Assembly (NCBI GenBank): GCA_947450675.1
Contig: CANFWI010000009.1
Coordinates: 1-64,000 of the forward strand
DNA length: 64,000 bases
Direction: 5' to 3'
Origin: Comamonadaceae bacterium
GTDB taxonomy: Bacteria; Pseudomonadota; Gammaproteobacteria; Burkholderiales; Burkholderiaceae_C
Of this stretch, positions 37,156-49,544 are shown piece after piece. The notes below the pieces were generated by a model. It did no database searches. It was not told the DNA's origin and worked only from the letters and a program-made list of their open reading frames with translations. The position numbers and the translations under genes are program-made. Positions within the stretch are counted from its first letter, which is position 1; every line of letters starts with the position of its first letter.

Positions 37156-38260
37156 GTCGCAGGGCACGGAGCAAAAAAATCGGATTTCCGAGGACGTAAC
37201 GACGGAACAACCGAGTCGGCTCTTGCCCCAAACGATACAGCCATTCCAAGCCCAAACGGCGCATCCACAACGGCGCACGCGGCGTCTTGCCGCCCAAAAA
37301 ATCAATGATCGCGCCGCCGCACACAATCAGACAAGGTTGCGTCAGGGCAGCACGCAGAGCACAGGCCACTTCTTCTTGTCGCGGCATGCCCATGCCCAGC
37401 ACGATCAGCTCGCTTTCATGGGCGCGCACCAAGGCCAAGTAATAGTTTGGCCCCATGAAGCCGTGCGCTTTGGCGGCGCGTCTGTCGTGCTCTAGTTCGT
37501 TCTGCACAGCACCTGCAGCCCGCGTCAGGTAAGGCTCTTGCGTGCCCAACAAAGCGATGGCACGGCCGTGGAATTGACGAATCAAACGCGGGATCAGATC
37601 GGTCCCATTGAGGTTCTGACCGGGCGCCATGCCGAGCATTTTATAAAGCACCGACATGCCAGAGCCGTCGCGAAGCAAGATGTCAGCGGAGATCAGCGAC
37701 TCAAAAAAATCGGCGTCGTGGGCTGCTGAATTCATGGCGTGCGCGTTGACAAAGGCCAACACCGTCGGTCGTTTAGGTTGGTCCAGCTGACGCAGCAAGC
37801 TGGCCTCATCCGCATTGACAGGGACACGCTGGATTTTTGTCAGCAAAGCCTGCCAGCGATGGACCCATGCGTCGCCATCAGCCCTGCGGTAGGCCCAACC
37901 CATGAACACCGCTCCCAGCGAACCACCGACCAAATCGGCGAGCAGGTCTTCCCAGTCAGCGGTTCTGCCCGGCAAGCGCAGCTGGTGCAATTCGTCCATG
38001 GAGCCCACCACCAGCGCCCCCAATAGGCTGAACAACAGCAAGCGCCCGCCGCGCGCGCCCGAGGCCACACCGGCCGCCGCACCAATCACCGCAAATACGC
38101 TGGCGTGCGCCAGCAAATCCCACGGCGGCGTGAACAAGCCAACCGCCACGGGCTGCGCACCGCCAACATACAAGCCCGCAGCAACGGCGACCACGCTCAG
38201 CGCGGCCCACCATCGCAAACTGGTTGGCGGATGAAAGACCTGGCCACATGGCTCAAACAT
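37133..38260 (-). CDS. VanZ-like membrane domain fused to WecG/TagA/CpsF glycosyltransferase
   Basis: The 375-residue protein has two recognisable modules. Residues about 18-125 form a VanZ-like four-helix membrane domain ending in the family pattern SMDELHQLRLPGRTADWEDLLADLVGGSLG. Residues about 160-375 are a WecG/TagA/CpsF transferase, with the putative catalytic Asp198 in ILLRDGSGMSVL and with LNGTDLIPRL, FMGPNYYLALV and VLGMGMPRQEEVA. TagA-type enzymes add N-acetylmannosamine or a related sugar to the lipid carrier and are peripheral; here the VanZ part would anchor it. It overlaps epsG by 8 bp. Confidence 0.85.
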   Translation of the reverse strand: MFEPCGQVFHPPTSLRWWAALSVVAVAAGLYVGGAQPVAVGLFTPPWDLLAHASVFAVIGAAAGVASGARGGRLLLFSLLGALVVGSMDELHQLRLPGRTADWEDLLADLVGGSLGAVFMGWAYRRADGDAWVHRWQALLTKIQRVPVNADEASLLRQLDQPKRPTVLAFVNAHAMNSAAHDADFFESLISADILLRDGSGMSVLYKMLGMAPGQNLNGTDLIPRLIRQFHGRAIALLGTQEPYLTRAAGAVQNELEHDRRAAKAHGFMGPNYYLALVRAHESELIVLGMGMPRQEEVACALRAALTQPCLIVCGGAIIDFLGGKTPRAPLWMRRLGLEWLYRLGQEPTRLFRRYVLGNPIFLLRALRLRWVQQR

Positions 38261-39152
38261 CGTTCAGCACAGAGCCGAGAACCGTCACCCCAAACTCACG
38301 CAAGCCTTGGGTCAAGTGGGCCATTTGTGGCACCGAACTGCGGCCTTGCCGTGCCACCAACAAAGCGGCACCTGCACGCGCGGCAACGGTGTGCGCATCA
38401 GAGTACGCATTGGCCGCCGGTGTGTCGATGATGATGACGTCAAAACTTTCACCCATCGACTGCAACAAGCTCGAGAAATGTTGGCGCCCCAGCAATTCCT
38501 GGGGATTCGGTGGCATCACGCCAGCCGGCAACACAGACAAATCACGCAACTCAGAGATGTCGACGACGGCGTCTGGACCCGCCCGCCCGACCAACATATC
38601 GGACAGGCCAGCGCGCGCCCCGAGGTTGAACAGCTGGTGCTGCCGGGGGCTGCGCAAGTCCGCGTCGATCAGCAGGGTGCGCTCACCCAATTGGGAGAAA
38701 GCGATCGCTAAATTAGCCGCCAAGTAGCTTCTTCCTTCACCCTCGCCGGCGCTCGAAATCGCTAAGCTCCGGCGCTCGGCGCCCGTGTCAAACCAGCGCA
38801 GCATCAACTGGCTGCGCAAGGCACGCAGATCTTCTGCCGCCCGGCTGGCCGGCTCGTAAGCGGCAAACAGTTCCCGGCTCAGTTGGCAGTCATCGGACAA
38901 ATACGAGTAGTCAAACTGCACCGACAAGGCATAGCGCACATCGTCTTCAGTCAGCAGACCCAAGGCCTGGCCTGCATCACCAAAACGAACCCGAGTGCCT
39001 TTCTGAAACGACATGATGCGATCAACATCAATGGCTTTCAGGCGCTCAGCATCCAGCAAAATTTCACCGAAAAATCGACCTGCGCCAGTGGCTGATTGAC
39101 GCGGTACCGCCAGCGGAACCGACCGAACGACTTGAGTGTGGCTGAGGGTCAT
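38253..39152 (-). CDS. epsG: Chain-length determinant ATPase/tyrosine kinase, EpsG type
   Basis: The cytoplasmic BY-kinase-like partner of EpsF. The 299 residues comprise an N-terminal region of about 110 residues and a MinD-like ATPase domain. Walker A reads SAGEGEGRS, with Arg141 where lysine is canonical, followed by LLIDADLRSPRQHQ (Walker A') and VIIIDTPAAN (Walker B). I see no C-terminal tyrosine cluster, so autophosphorylation on tyrosines is doubtful. The stop overlaps the downstream VanZ-WecG start and the start overlaps epsF, giving tight coupling. Confidence 0.85.
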   Translation of the reverse strand: MTLSHTQVVRSVPLAVPRQSATGAGRFFGEILLDAERLKAIDVDRIMSFQKGTRVRFGDAGQALGLLTEDDVRYALSVQFDYSYLSDDCQLSRELFAAYEPASRAAEDLRALRSQLMLRWFDTGAERRSLAISSAGEGEGRSYLAANLAIAFSQLGERTLLIDADLRSPRQHQLFNLGARAGLSDMLVGRAGPDAVVDISELRDLSVLPAGVMPPNPQELLGRQHFSSLLQSMGESFDVIIIDTPAANAYSDAHTVAARAGAALLVARQGRSSVPQMAHLTQGLREFGVTVLGSVLNDV

Positions 39153-40576
39153 ACGGCTTTTCCATTTTCCAGTTTGATCGCACCGAGTGCCAGTCGACCC
39201 GGTCTTGGTAAGCGCGGGTTGTTCGTCTTTGACAACACCATGGGCGCACTGCTGATACGCCCCAGTACGGGCAAGTCCAATATCTGGGTGATGTCTTCAA
39301 CTGAACGAACACGACGGTTTGCAAACTCCAAGAACAACACGCAAGCAATGCCCAACAGAGTGCCGCCAAAAGCAGCCACCAACAAATTCAACAGGGTCTT
39401 GGGACTGGACGGGCTCAGTGGCTCTAGCGCGGTGTTGAGCCTGACGACATTGGTTTGATTGGTCAGACTTTGCAGCCGCGTTTGCGATGCATTTTTGCTG
39501 ACCTCCTCATAAGCCCGCTGCGCCGCCTCAACGTCACGGCGATAAACGTTGAGTTCATCGCGATCTTTGTTGATCTTCAAGACGCGCATCTTTTGCGAGG
39601 CCACGGCCCCCAGCAACTCACGTTCCCGGTCTTTGCCCACTTGGTAGGCGGTGTTGATGGACGCGCCGATGCTGCGGGTTTCAGTGGCGAGTCGCTGCCG
39701 CAATGCCGCCAACTCTGACTGCATTCGCTGCAACTGCGGATGGTTGGGTCCGAGATTGACGCTGGCCTCCTGCACCTTCGCTTCCATGCGGCCAATGTCA
39801 ATTTTCAAAGCATTGATCAGCGAGCTTTCCATCACCTCGGCCACACTGTCACTGCGGGCGTTGCGCTTGCTTTGGCTGTCCGTCGTCGCCACTTGGACGT
39901 CAGTGAGTTGCGAAGAAATCGCCCCGAGCTTGGCGGTTTCATAGTCCAGTCGCTCATCGCTGGTGACAAGGCCGGCTTTCTGCTGGTAGTCAGACAGGCG
40001 TGATTGGGCGTCTTCAAGTTTGCTGCGCAAGGCCTTGGCCTGCTCGTCAAACCACTCGGCGTAAATGCGCGCGGGCTCGGTTTTCAGCGCCAAGTTGGTG
40101 TCCATGTAAGCCTGCGCAAACGCATTGGCAATCTGCGCGGTGCTTTCTGCGTCGCCGCCTTTGTAGCTGATGTTGATGACGTTGCTCTCACGCGCAGGAC
40201 GCACGTCGAGCCGCTTTTGCAAGCCTTCAGCCAACCATGCTTGCAGCGAACCACGCCCTTCCGTCGCCGCCAACCAGCGTTGACGCTGTTCAGCTTTCTC
40301 ATCGAGCTTGAGCATGCTGACCACGCGCTGGGCGACCCGGTCGCCCGTGATGATGTCGACTTGCGTGGCCAAGTAGCTGGGAGCCACCACGCCGACCTGC
40401 GAGCCACCGGCCACCGGGTCTGGGGTGCGCAAGTCAACCAACACGGCGGTTTGTGCGGTGTATTGCCGCGGCATCAGCCAGCTCACCACCAAGGCAGCCA
40501 CCACGGCCGAGATCGCGATGAACAACGCCAGTCGGTAACGCGCCCGCAGTATCAAGAAAAATTGATGAAGTGACAT
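39149..40576 (-). CDS. epsF: Chain-length determinant protein EpsF (Wzz/PCP family)
   Basis: The 475-residue inner-membrane co-polymerase has an N-terminal helix (about 16-36) after MSLHQFFLILRARYRLALFI. A large periplasmic coiled-coil domain follows, with a GNVR-like segment (SKNASQTRLQSLTNQTNVVRLN). A second helix lies near 405-425 (LLNLLVAAFGGTLLGIACVLFLEFA) with a short cytoplasmic tail. It sets polymer length together with EpsG, whose start codon overlaps its stop. The length fits the EpsF group. Confidence 0.9.
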   Translation of the reverse strand: MSLHQFFLILRARYRLALFIAISAVVAALVVSWLMPRQYTAQTAVLVDLRTPDPVAGGSQVGVVAPSYLATQVDIITGDRVAQRVVSMLKLDEKAEQRQRWLAATEGRGSLQAWLAEGLQKRLDVRPARESNVINISYKGGDAESTAQIANAFAQAYMDTNLALKTEPARIYAEWFDEQAKALRSKLEDAQSRLSDYQQKAGLVTSDERLDYETAKLGAISSQLTDVQVATTDSQSKRNARSDSVAEVMESSLINALKIDIGRMEAKVQEASVNLGPNHPQLQRMQSELAALRQRLATETRSIGASINTAYQVGKDRERELLGAVASQKMRVLKINKDRDELNVYRRDVEAAQRAYEEVSKNASQTRLQSLTNQTNVVRLNTALEPLSPSSPKTLLNLLVAAFGGTLLGIACVLFLEFANRRVRSVEDITQILDLPVLGRISSAPMVLSKTNNPRLPRPGRLALGAIKLENGKAV

Positions 40577-40588
40577 GGCCAGCGCTTT

Positions 40589-41437
40589 CTAAAAAATACT
40601 TTCACGCACGTAAATAACGTCTTCGGGACGCACCGCGTCGGTCAGCAACGGGACGCTTTCAACCACCTTGCCACTCGCATCACGGCGGTGCAATTTAAGA
40701 CGGTTCTGGCTACCGCGCACCGTCGGGCCACCGCCTTGAGCCAAAGCCTGCATCACCGTCATACCGCGCTCAACTCGATAAGGGCCAGGACGTTGCGCCT
40801 CACCATAGATATAAAACACAGGCGCCTTGTTGACGAACAGCGTGTCACCACCAACCACCACGACGTCGTCTGCCGGCGTCTGATTCAGGAACAGGCCGGG
40901 AATGTCGATCACACGGCGAAACGCTTGGCCCTGTCGCTGGCCGGTGAGGATCAACACGTCGTCACCCGTCGGCGTCACGCCGCCGGCAGTCGCCAACATG
41001 TCGCTGACCCGTGTATTGCCCGTCTCCAGCGGGAAACGTCCGGGCCGGTTCACCTGACCCAGCACCGCCACTTGGTTGCCACGCACTTGCTTCAAAGTGA
41101 TGTTGACTTGGGGTGACCGCACGAAGCCGCCCGAGCGCAACGCATCCGCGATTGTTTTTTCCGCATCGGTCAAACTCAAGCCACCGATCTGCACATTGCC
41201 GATCAGCGGGTAGCTGATGACACCACTCTCTGCAACCCTCGCCTCGACAGTCAAATCCGGGTTCTGAAATACCTGCACACCGATCGAGTCGCCGGAGCCG
41301 AGTCGATAGTCTGGACTGGCCACGGTCGCCGGCGCGGTGACCGACGGGTCTGGCGCAAGCGCGCTGGTCTGCGCTTGCACAGCCACGCTCGCGCCGAAAA
41401 TACAAGCCAACACAAAAAGACGAATCAAACTTTTCAT
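40589..41437 (-). CDS. epsE: Polysaccharide export protein EpsE (Wza family)
   Basis: The 282-residue outer-membrane export protein starts with a signal sequence (MKSLIRLFVLACIFGASVAVQA); VLAC offers a weak lipobox. Motifs present are the poly_export domain YRLGSGDSIGVQVFQNPDLTVEARVAESGVISYPLIGNV and SLBB domains (VAVLGQVNRPGRFPL, FYIYGEAQRPGPYRVERGMTVMQALA). It forms the export channel with EpsF spanning the periplasm. Confidence 0.92.
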   Translation of the reverse strand: MKSLIRLFVLACIFGASVAVQAQTSALAPDPSVTAPATVASPDYRLGSGDSIGVQVFQNPDLTVEARVAESGVISYPLIGNVQIGGLSLTDAEKTIADALRSGGFVRSPQVNITLKQVRGNQVAVLGQVNRPGRFPLETGNTRVSDMLATAGGVTPTGDDVLILTGQRQGQAFRRVIDIPGLFLNQTPADDVVVVGGDTLFVNKAPVFYIYGEAQRPGPYRVERGMTVMQALAQGGGPTVRGSQNRLKLHRRDASGKVVESVPLLTDAVRPEDVIYVRESIF

Positions 41438-41482
41438 CGTGTCACCCCATGCAGAAAATCAATGCAAAAAAATGAGACATCC

Positions 41483-42787
41483 TCAAAATTTCACCAAGGC
41501 TGACAGCCCCAGCACGTTCGCCTTGTAATCAAGGTTTTGAATATTGGAGCTGCGCTTGTCATAGGCCAGTGAGGCCGCGAGCTTGACGTTCCGACGCGGT
41601 TCCCACTCAAAGCTCACGCCGGACTGGTTGAGGTTGTCGCGCCGCCCTGCATACCCCGGTTCCAAGCTTCCTTTGTAGTCCCGCACCCCTTCGTCAAACC
41701 GCAGGCGAACCGCTGTTTTCTCCGTAGGCTTCCAAACCGGACTGATGTAAACACGGCCACTGACAAAGTAGCTGGGAATGAGAGCGTTGGGCTGGTAGCT
41801 GGATATTTCACGGATCACACCCACGTCTAGGCTGGACTTGCCCGTGATCACCCAATTCGCATTGACACGCCCAACAACGCCCGAAAATTCACTGCCGGCC
41901 GAATCGTCGCGCTTGCGCTCAAGGTGCGACACACGGCCGAGCAGGTTGATACTGCCCGAGGGCCTCATCTCAAAACTGAACTCATGCTCTACGTCAGAAA
42001 ATTGTCTGGACGGCAGTGTGCTGGTTGGCAGTCCGTTGTATTCGCCGTTGCCTTTTAAGTAGCGATAGGCCAAGGTATTGCCGGTATTGAACACATACTT
42101 GACACCGACGTCACCGCCAGTGACGCTTGTGTTGGCGATCGAAACCGCTGTCACGCTGTTGTTGACGCTGCGGTCAAAAACGCCAGCAAGCAGACGCACC
42201 GCACTGCCCAAGTCATACTCGCCATCAATCGCTTTTGCCGCTTCGGTGCGGTGATTGACGACGCCCGTGCTCTGCACCAGTGACGTGTTGTCAATGTACT
42301 CAGACCGATTCGCGGTCACGTTGCCAGTGAACCTGGGCGTCAGACTCCAACGCCAAGCGGCCACGTAGTTCACCGCGGTGAAATCCAGCGCAGTGTTGTG
42401 CTGATAACGGTAGTCTTGCGCGCTGACATCCAGCTCAATGCGCTGCAAGCCATAACGCTTGTCGAACTTCAATCCCAAGGTCGTGACGCCGTAGGTGTCT
42501 GACTGACGAGGCAAACTCCCAGGCAGCCTGAAAACATTGCTGTCGTGCTCAAGGGTTTGCCCAAGGCGGAACTGCAGCGTGTCGGGCAACAGCGGCTGGT
42601 TGCTCATCGGCGGAAGCTCAGGCAGGCGAGGCTGCTGTACCCAGTTGGGATCGATCGGGCTCTGCTGCGCCAGCGCTGGCACAGCCGCTGACAGCAACAC
42701 CACCAGCAGGCTGAGTGAAAATGGGATTCGAAATTGCACCAGGTTTGACCGGCGCGTTAAAAGGATGGGACTGGATGTTGATGCCAT
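41483..42787 (-). CDS. epsL: EpsL-like outer-membrane beta-barrel protein
   Basis: The 434-residue protein has a signal peptide (FSLSLLVVLLSAAVPALA) and repeated alternating beta strands rich in aromatic residues, ending in LGLSALVKF with a C-terminal phenylalanine typical of outer-membrane barrels. LRFDEGVRDYKGSLEPGYAGRRDNLNQSG is a strand-loop-strand pattern of the EpsL family found in methanolan-type exopolysaccharide operons. It probably assists secretion or surface attachment. Confidence 0.85.
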   Translation of the reverse strand: MASTSSPILLTRRSNLVQFRIPFSLSLLVVLLSAAVPALAQQSPIDPNWVQQPRLPELPPMSNQPLLPDTLQFRLGQTLEHDSNVFRLPGSLPRQSDTYGVTTLGLKFDKRYGLQRIELDVSAQDYRYQHNTALDFTAVNYVAAWRWSLTPRFTGNVTANRSEYIDNTSLVQSTGVVNHRTEAAKAIDGEYDLGSAVRLLAGVFDRSVNNSVTAVSIANTSVTGGDVGVKYVFNTGNTLAYRYLKGNGEYNGLPTSTLPSRQFSDVEHEFSFEMRPSGSINLLGRVSHLERKRDDSAGSEFSGVVGRVNANWVITGKSSLDVGVIREISSYQPNALIPSYFVSGRVYISPVWKPTEKTAVRLRFDEGVRDYKGSLEPGYAGRRDNLNQSGVSFEWEPRRNVKLAASLAYDKRSSNIQNLDYKANVLGLSALVKF

Positions 42788-42823
42788 ATAAATAGTTCTT
42801 TCTTTGGTGCCGATGGATGCATT

Positions 42824-44266
42824 TCAATAAGCCGTACCGTCTTTAAAAACCAGCCGAATCGTTTTAAAAATGATGTAGAAGTCCAGCTGCAAGGACCAGT
42901 TGCGCAAGTAGTCCAAATCAAAATCAATCCTGGCCTGCATCTTGTCCAAGGTGTCTGTTTCTCCGCGCTGACCGTTCACCTGCGCCCAACCGGTGATGCC
43001 CGGTCTGACCTTGTGCCGCACCATGTAGCCCTTGATCAGACTGCGGTACTGCTCGTTGTGTGCAACTGCGTGTGGACGCGGCCCCACCACACTCATTCGA
43101 CCTTGCAAGACATTCAAGAACTGCGGCAATTCATCAAGCGACGTGCGACGAAGAAACGCCCCGAGGCGGGTGACGCGAGCATCGTTTTTTCGGGCTTGAA
43201 CGATCTGATGGCCGTCTTCTGCGACCACCATCGAACGAAATTTGTAAACGACGATTTCTTCACCATCCAGCCCGTAACGCCGCTGCTTGAAGAAAACAGG
43301 ACCAGGCGAGTCGAGCTTGACGAGCACTGCGATGAGCAGCAACAGCGGCGAAATCAGCAGCAAGATCAACACAGACAACAGCACATCACTGACCCGTTTG
43401 AGCACCCCGTTGTAGCCACGAAACGGCGTGTCACAGACGGCGATCACGGTGACGCCGCAGACCGTGTCACTGCGCCCTTGAATCAAATCGGTGATGAACA
43501 TGTCCGGCACAAAGTAAATCGACGCGGTGGTGTCCTTCAGCCCATCAAGTACCTGCAAGATGCGCGGACGCGAGGCCATGGGCAGCGACAGGTAAATAAG
43601 CTGGACGTGGTTTTTTTTGACATAGTTTGGTAACTCATCAATTTTCCCAACCAACTTGAATTCACCCTGCTTGGCGCATCTCTCATCGCCTCTATCGTCG
43701 ATAAAACCGAGCAACTCGATACCGGCATACTCGGAGCCCTTGATGCCCCGCGCCAAAGCTTCGCCCTGTGGATTCATGCCCACCACCACAGCCCGCGGCA
43801 ACGCCCCTTGCAATCGGACTAACTGCGGCGCAACGCGACGCAGAGTCAGGTGCGCGACCCCCTGGCAGAGCGGTGCAAACCACAACCAGTGACCGATAAC
43901 GTTGGGCGAAAAATAGTTGACGTAACCCGTCGAGTAGCCAATCACCAGCAAAAGTCCGGCTATCCAGATCCAGTTAAAACAAATGTTGAAGATCATCCGC
44001 ATCACGGACATGCGCAATTGCGAGGTGCCCGGAAATGACAGGGAGAAAACGATCACGCCCAAGATCATGTAGGCGGATGACAGGCGCCCGCTCACATAAA
44101 GCGCCAATCCCCACAGCGAGAAGACAAAAACCAGCGGGTCTAAAGCCGCCTCAACGACACGAAACACATGACTGCGTCCCAACCCCGCTACGCGCGATTC
44201 ATGTCCATTCAACCAAGTGGCAGCGCCATTGACCGAATGAAGATCAGCAGGGGAAAGTATCGGCAT
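42824..44266 (-). CDS. Undecaprenyl-phosphate sugar-1-phosphate transferase (WcaJ/EpsB-like initiating transferase)
   Basis: This enzyme starts the repeat unit by moving hexose 1-phosphate, probably glucose, onto undecaprenyl phosphate. The roughly 480 residues have an N-terminal block of four hydrophobic segments and a central Rossmann-like domain ([20 protein letters not shown]). The C-terminal transferase domain has [49 protein letters not shown] and [16 protein letters not shown] use the ATG at 44266; a GTG at 44374 is also open, and neither has a clear ribosome-binding site. It heads the minus-strand exopolysaccharide arm. Confidence 0.92.
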   Translation of the reverse strand: MPILSPADLHSVNGAATWLNGHESRVAGLGRSHVFRVVEAALDPLVFVFSLWGLALYVSGRLSSAYMILGVIVFSLSFPGTSQLRMSVMRMIFNICFNWIWIAGLLLVIGYSTGYVNYFSPNVIGHWLWFAPLCQGVAHLTLRRVAPQLVRLQGALPRAVVVGMNPQGEALARGIKGSEYAGIELLGFIDDRGDERCAKQGEFKLVGKIDELPNYVKKNHVQLIYLSLPMASRPRILQVLDGLKDTTASIYFVPDMFITDLIQGRSDTVCGVTVIAVCDTPFRGYNGVLKRVSDVLLSVLILLLISPLLLLIAVLVKLDSPGPVFFKQRRYGLDGEEIVVYKFRSMVVAEDGHQIVQARKNDARVTRLGAFLRRTSLDELPQFLNVLQGRMSVVGPRPHAVAHNEQYRSLIKGYMVRHKVRPGITGWAQVNGQRGETDTLDKMQARIDFDLDYLRNWSLQLDFYIIFKTIRLVFKDGTAY

Positions 44267-44420
44267 GGACGGTGCGTATGTAAGAGCGTGATCATCAAAA
44301 GCTCTGATTATTCCGACCCCATAACTCAGCAGATGTAGGACAGAAACCGTTGCCGATGACAGGCGGACACACACTTAACAGACTGCTTCATTTGCGCCTG
44401 TTGGTCCTGCTAAAGCTTGA

Positions 44421-44530
44421 TAGTCAGGAGAGATTTTTCACGAGAAAACCGCCGAAGGCACAAGCCTGTATCGCCGGACGAATCGCTCAGGTAAAGTGGA
44501 CACATGGGGCAGCGCTTTGTCCCCGGAGAA
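44421..44530 (+). promoter_or_regulatory. Glycine riboswitch (single aptamer) upstream of gcvT
   Basis: The glycine aptamer's conserved blocks occur in order: GGAGAG (44427-44432), CCGCCGAAGGCACAA (44449-44463) and CTCAGGTAAAGTGGACA (44486-44502). Only one aptamer is present. A short hairpin GGGG...CCCC (44507-44524) follows and ends directly at the GGAGAA ribosome-binding site of gcvT, in the position of the small 'ghost' helix of singlet glycine riboswitches. Glycine binding should switch on the glycine-cleavage operon. Confidence 0.93.
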
Positions 44531-44535
44531 CCGCC

Positions 44536-45681
44536 GTGGCCACCCCAGTTTTCGAAGCTCTTTTGACCACCCCGCTGCACGCCTTGCATGCAGAACTCGG
44601 CGCCCGCATGGTGCCGTTTGCTGGCTACAGCATGCCGGTGCACTACCCGGCTGGACTGATGGCCGAGCACCTGCACACGCGTACCGCCGCCGGCCTGTTT
44701 GACGTCTCCCACATGGGCCAGCTGCGCCTGGTTGGCCCGGACGCAGCCGCCGCGCTGGAGAGCCTGATCCCGATGGATGTGATGGGCTTGGCCGTTGGCA
44801 AACAACGCTACGGACTGTTGCTGAACGACGCAGGCGGCATCATCGATGACCTGATGTTTGTCAACCGGGATGTGGTCCACGGCGGCGATCTCTTCCTGAT
44901 TGTCAATGGCGCCTGCAAGCTTGGCGACATCGCGCATATTCAGCAAAAAATCGGCCACCGTTGCGAGGTCATCCCCATGCCGGAGATGGCACTGCTGGCC
45001 TTGCAGGGGCCGCAGGCTGTGAGCGCTTTGGCGCGGTTGGCGCCTGGCGTGAGCGCACTGGTGTTCATGAGCGGCGGCGCTTTCCAAGTGGCGGGTTGCG
45101 ACTGCTACATCACCCGCAGCGGCTACACCGGCGAAGACGGTTTCGAAATTTCGGTGTCAGCGGCACAGGTTGAAACCGTGGCCCGCGCCTTGTTGGCCCA
45201 ACCCGAAGTCAAGCCAGTCGGTTTGGGTGCACGCAACTCGCTGCGCTTAGAAGCTGGACTCTGTCTGTATGGCAACGACATCGACAGCAGCACCACACCG
45301 GTTGAGGCTAATTTGAACTGGGCGATCCAAAAAATTCGGCGCATCGGCGGTGAGCGTGCTGGCGGCTTTCCGGGAGCCACCACGGTGCTGGCCCAATTGG
45401 CCAACCCTGCATGGCTGAACCGCCAACGCGTCGGGCTGGTGGCGCTGGAGCGCGTGCCGGTGCGAGAACACACCGAGCTGCTAACACTGGGCGGTGAACA
45501 CGCTGGCGAAGTCACCAGCGGACTCCTGAGCCCAAGCATCAACCAGCCGATTGCCATGGCCTATGTGGCGCCGGCCCATGCGGCCATCGGAAGCCGCCTG
45601 AACGCCATCGTGCGCGGCAAGCCGGTGCCCATGCAAGTGAGCCCCCTGCCCTTTGTCGCCAACCGTTACCACCGCGGCTGA
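44536..45681 (+). CDS. gcvT: Aminomethyltransferase, glycine cleavage T protein
   Basis: GcvT moves the aminomethyl carbon from the H protein's lipoamide to tetrahydrofolate, releasing ammonia. The roughly 381 residues begin at GTG 44536, 7 bases after GGAG and just beyond the riboswitch. The ORF-track start at 44350 is impossible because it would translate the aptamer. Motifs: [67 protein letters not shown] and the C-terminal [19 protein letters not shown]. First gene of gcvT-gcvH-gcvP. Confidence 0.96.
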   Translation: MATPVFEALLTTPLHALHAELGARMVPFAGYSMPVHYPAGLMAEHLHTRTAAGLFDVSHMGQLRLVGPDAAAALESLIPMDVMGLAVGKQRYGLLLNDAGGIIDDLMFVNRDVVHGGDLFLIVNGACKLGDIAHIQQKIGHRCEVIPMPEMALLALQGPQAVSALARLAPGVSALVFMSGGAFQVAGCDCYITRSGYTGEDGFEISVSAAQVETVARALLAQPEVKPVGLGARNSLRLEAGLCLYGNDIDSSTTPVEANLNWAIQKIRRIGGERAGGFPGATTVLAQLANPAWLNRQRVGLVALERVPVREHTELLTLGGEHAGEVTSGLLSPSINQPIAMAYVAPAHAAIGSRLNAIVRGKPVPMQVSPLPFVANRYHRG

Positions 45682-45751
45682 GTTTTTCCAGACCCCAACC
45701 TCGCGCACATCGTTCACAATAAACGCCATATTTATGGACAGAAAGAACAAC

Positions 45752-46117
45752 ATGATCAAGTACACAGAAGACCACGAATGGCTCAACATTGAAGGTGATA
45801 TTGCCACCGTTGGCATCACCGTCCACGCGCAGGACGCCCTGGGCGATGTGGTCTTTGTCGACCTGCCCGAAGTCGGCGCCAGCTTGGCGCAAAAAGTCAC
45901 AGCCGGCGTGGTCGAGTCGGTCAAGGCCGCCGCTGACGTCTACATGCCTGTCACCGGTGAAGTGGTGGAGGTCAACGAAGCCCTGCGCGATGACCCGTCT
46001 TTGGCCAACAGCGACCCATTGGGCGCCGGCTGGTTTTTCAAGGTCAAGCTGGCTGATGCCACGCAGCTGGACGCACTGATGGACGAGACCTCCTACACCG
46101 CTTTTTCTGCCAGCTGA
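45752..46117 (+). CDS. gcvH: Glycine cleavage H protein
   Basis: The lipoyl carrier of the glycine cleavage system. The 121 residues begin [16 protein letters not shown], the standard H-protein start, at an ATG preceded by GAAAG; the longer ORF in the track is spurious. Lys58 in [12 protein letters not shown] is the lipoylation site, and the C-terminal [12 protein letters not shown] is intact. It lies 70 bp after gcvT and 27 bp before gcvP. Confidence 0.97.
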   Translation: MIKYTEDHEWLNIEGDIATVGITVHAQDALGDVVFVDLPEVGASLAQKVTAGVVESVKAAADVYMPVTGEVVEVNEALRDDPSLANSDPLGAGWFFKVKLADATQLDALMDETSYTAFSAS

Positions 46118-46144
46118 CCCACTTGTCAAGAAGGTCTTCTAGTG

Positions 46145-49033
<2,889 letters not shown>

Positions 49034-49079
49034 GCAGCGACAAGCACCGACTGAACTCATTCACTTTTTCACGCACTTT

Positions 49080-49499
49080 ATGGACAAAATTTTGACATCA
49101 CGCCTCACTCCGCTTTTCGCCGTTCTGACCCTCGCCAGTGCCACCGCCTTTGCCGCGGCTCCGGCCGAAACCCTGCCCTCCGGCGTGAAAGTGACGCACA
49201 CCCAAGACGGCACAGGCGCCCACCCCAAGGCCTCTGATTCCGTCAAGGTGCATTACCGCGGCACGCTGGCCAACGGCACTGAATTCGACAGCTCGTACAA
49301 GCGCGGCACGCCTGCCACTTTCCCGCTGAGCCGGGTCGTGCCCTGCTGGACTGAAGGCATGCAAAAAATCAAAGTGGGCGGCAAAGCCACCCTCACCTGC
49401 CCACCGGCGACCGCCTACGGCAGCAGCGGTGCGGGCGGTGTAGTGCCGCCGAATGCAACCCTGACCTTTGAGGTCGAGTTGCTGGCTATCGAGAAGTAA
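49080..49499 (+). CDS. Periplasmic FKBP-type peptidyl-prolyl isomerase
   Basis: About 139 residues from the ATG at 49080: a signal peptide (LTPLFAVLTLASATAFA) followed by one FKBP domain (VKVHYRGTLANGTEFDSSYKRG, FPLSRVVPCWTEGMQKIKVGGKATLTCPPATAYG, GVVPPNATLTFEVELL). Two cysteines (in PCWTEG and LTCPP) are close in the fold and could form a periplasmic disulfide. It starts 46 bp after gcvP on the same strand and may be read through from the gcv operon. It is paralogous to the cytoplasmic FKBP at 17 kb. Confidence 0.92.
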   Translation: MDKILTSRLTPLFAVLTLASATAFAAAPAETLPSGVKVTHTQDGTGAHPKASDSVKVHYRGTLANGTEFDSSYKRGTPATFPLSRVVPCWTEGMQKIKVGGKATLTCPPATAYGSSGAGGVVPPNATLTFEVELLAIEK

Positions 49500-49544
49500 A
49501 AAGGAGAAGTAAAAAGCGGCCGTCTGAGGCCTTGACTCAGCGCT

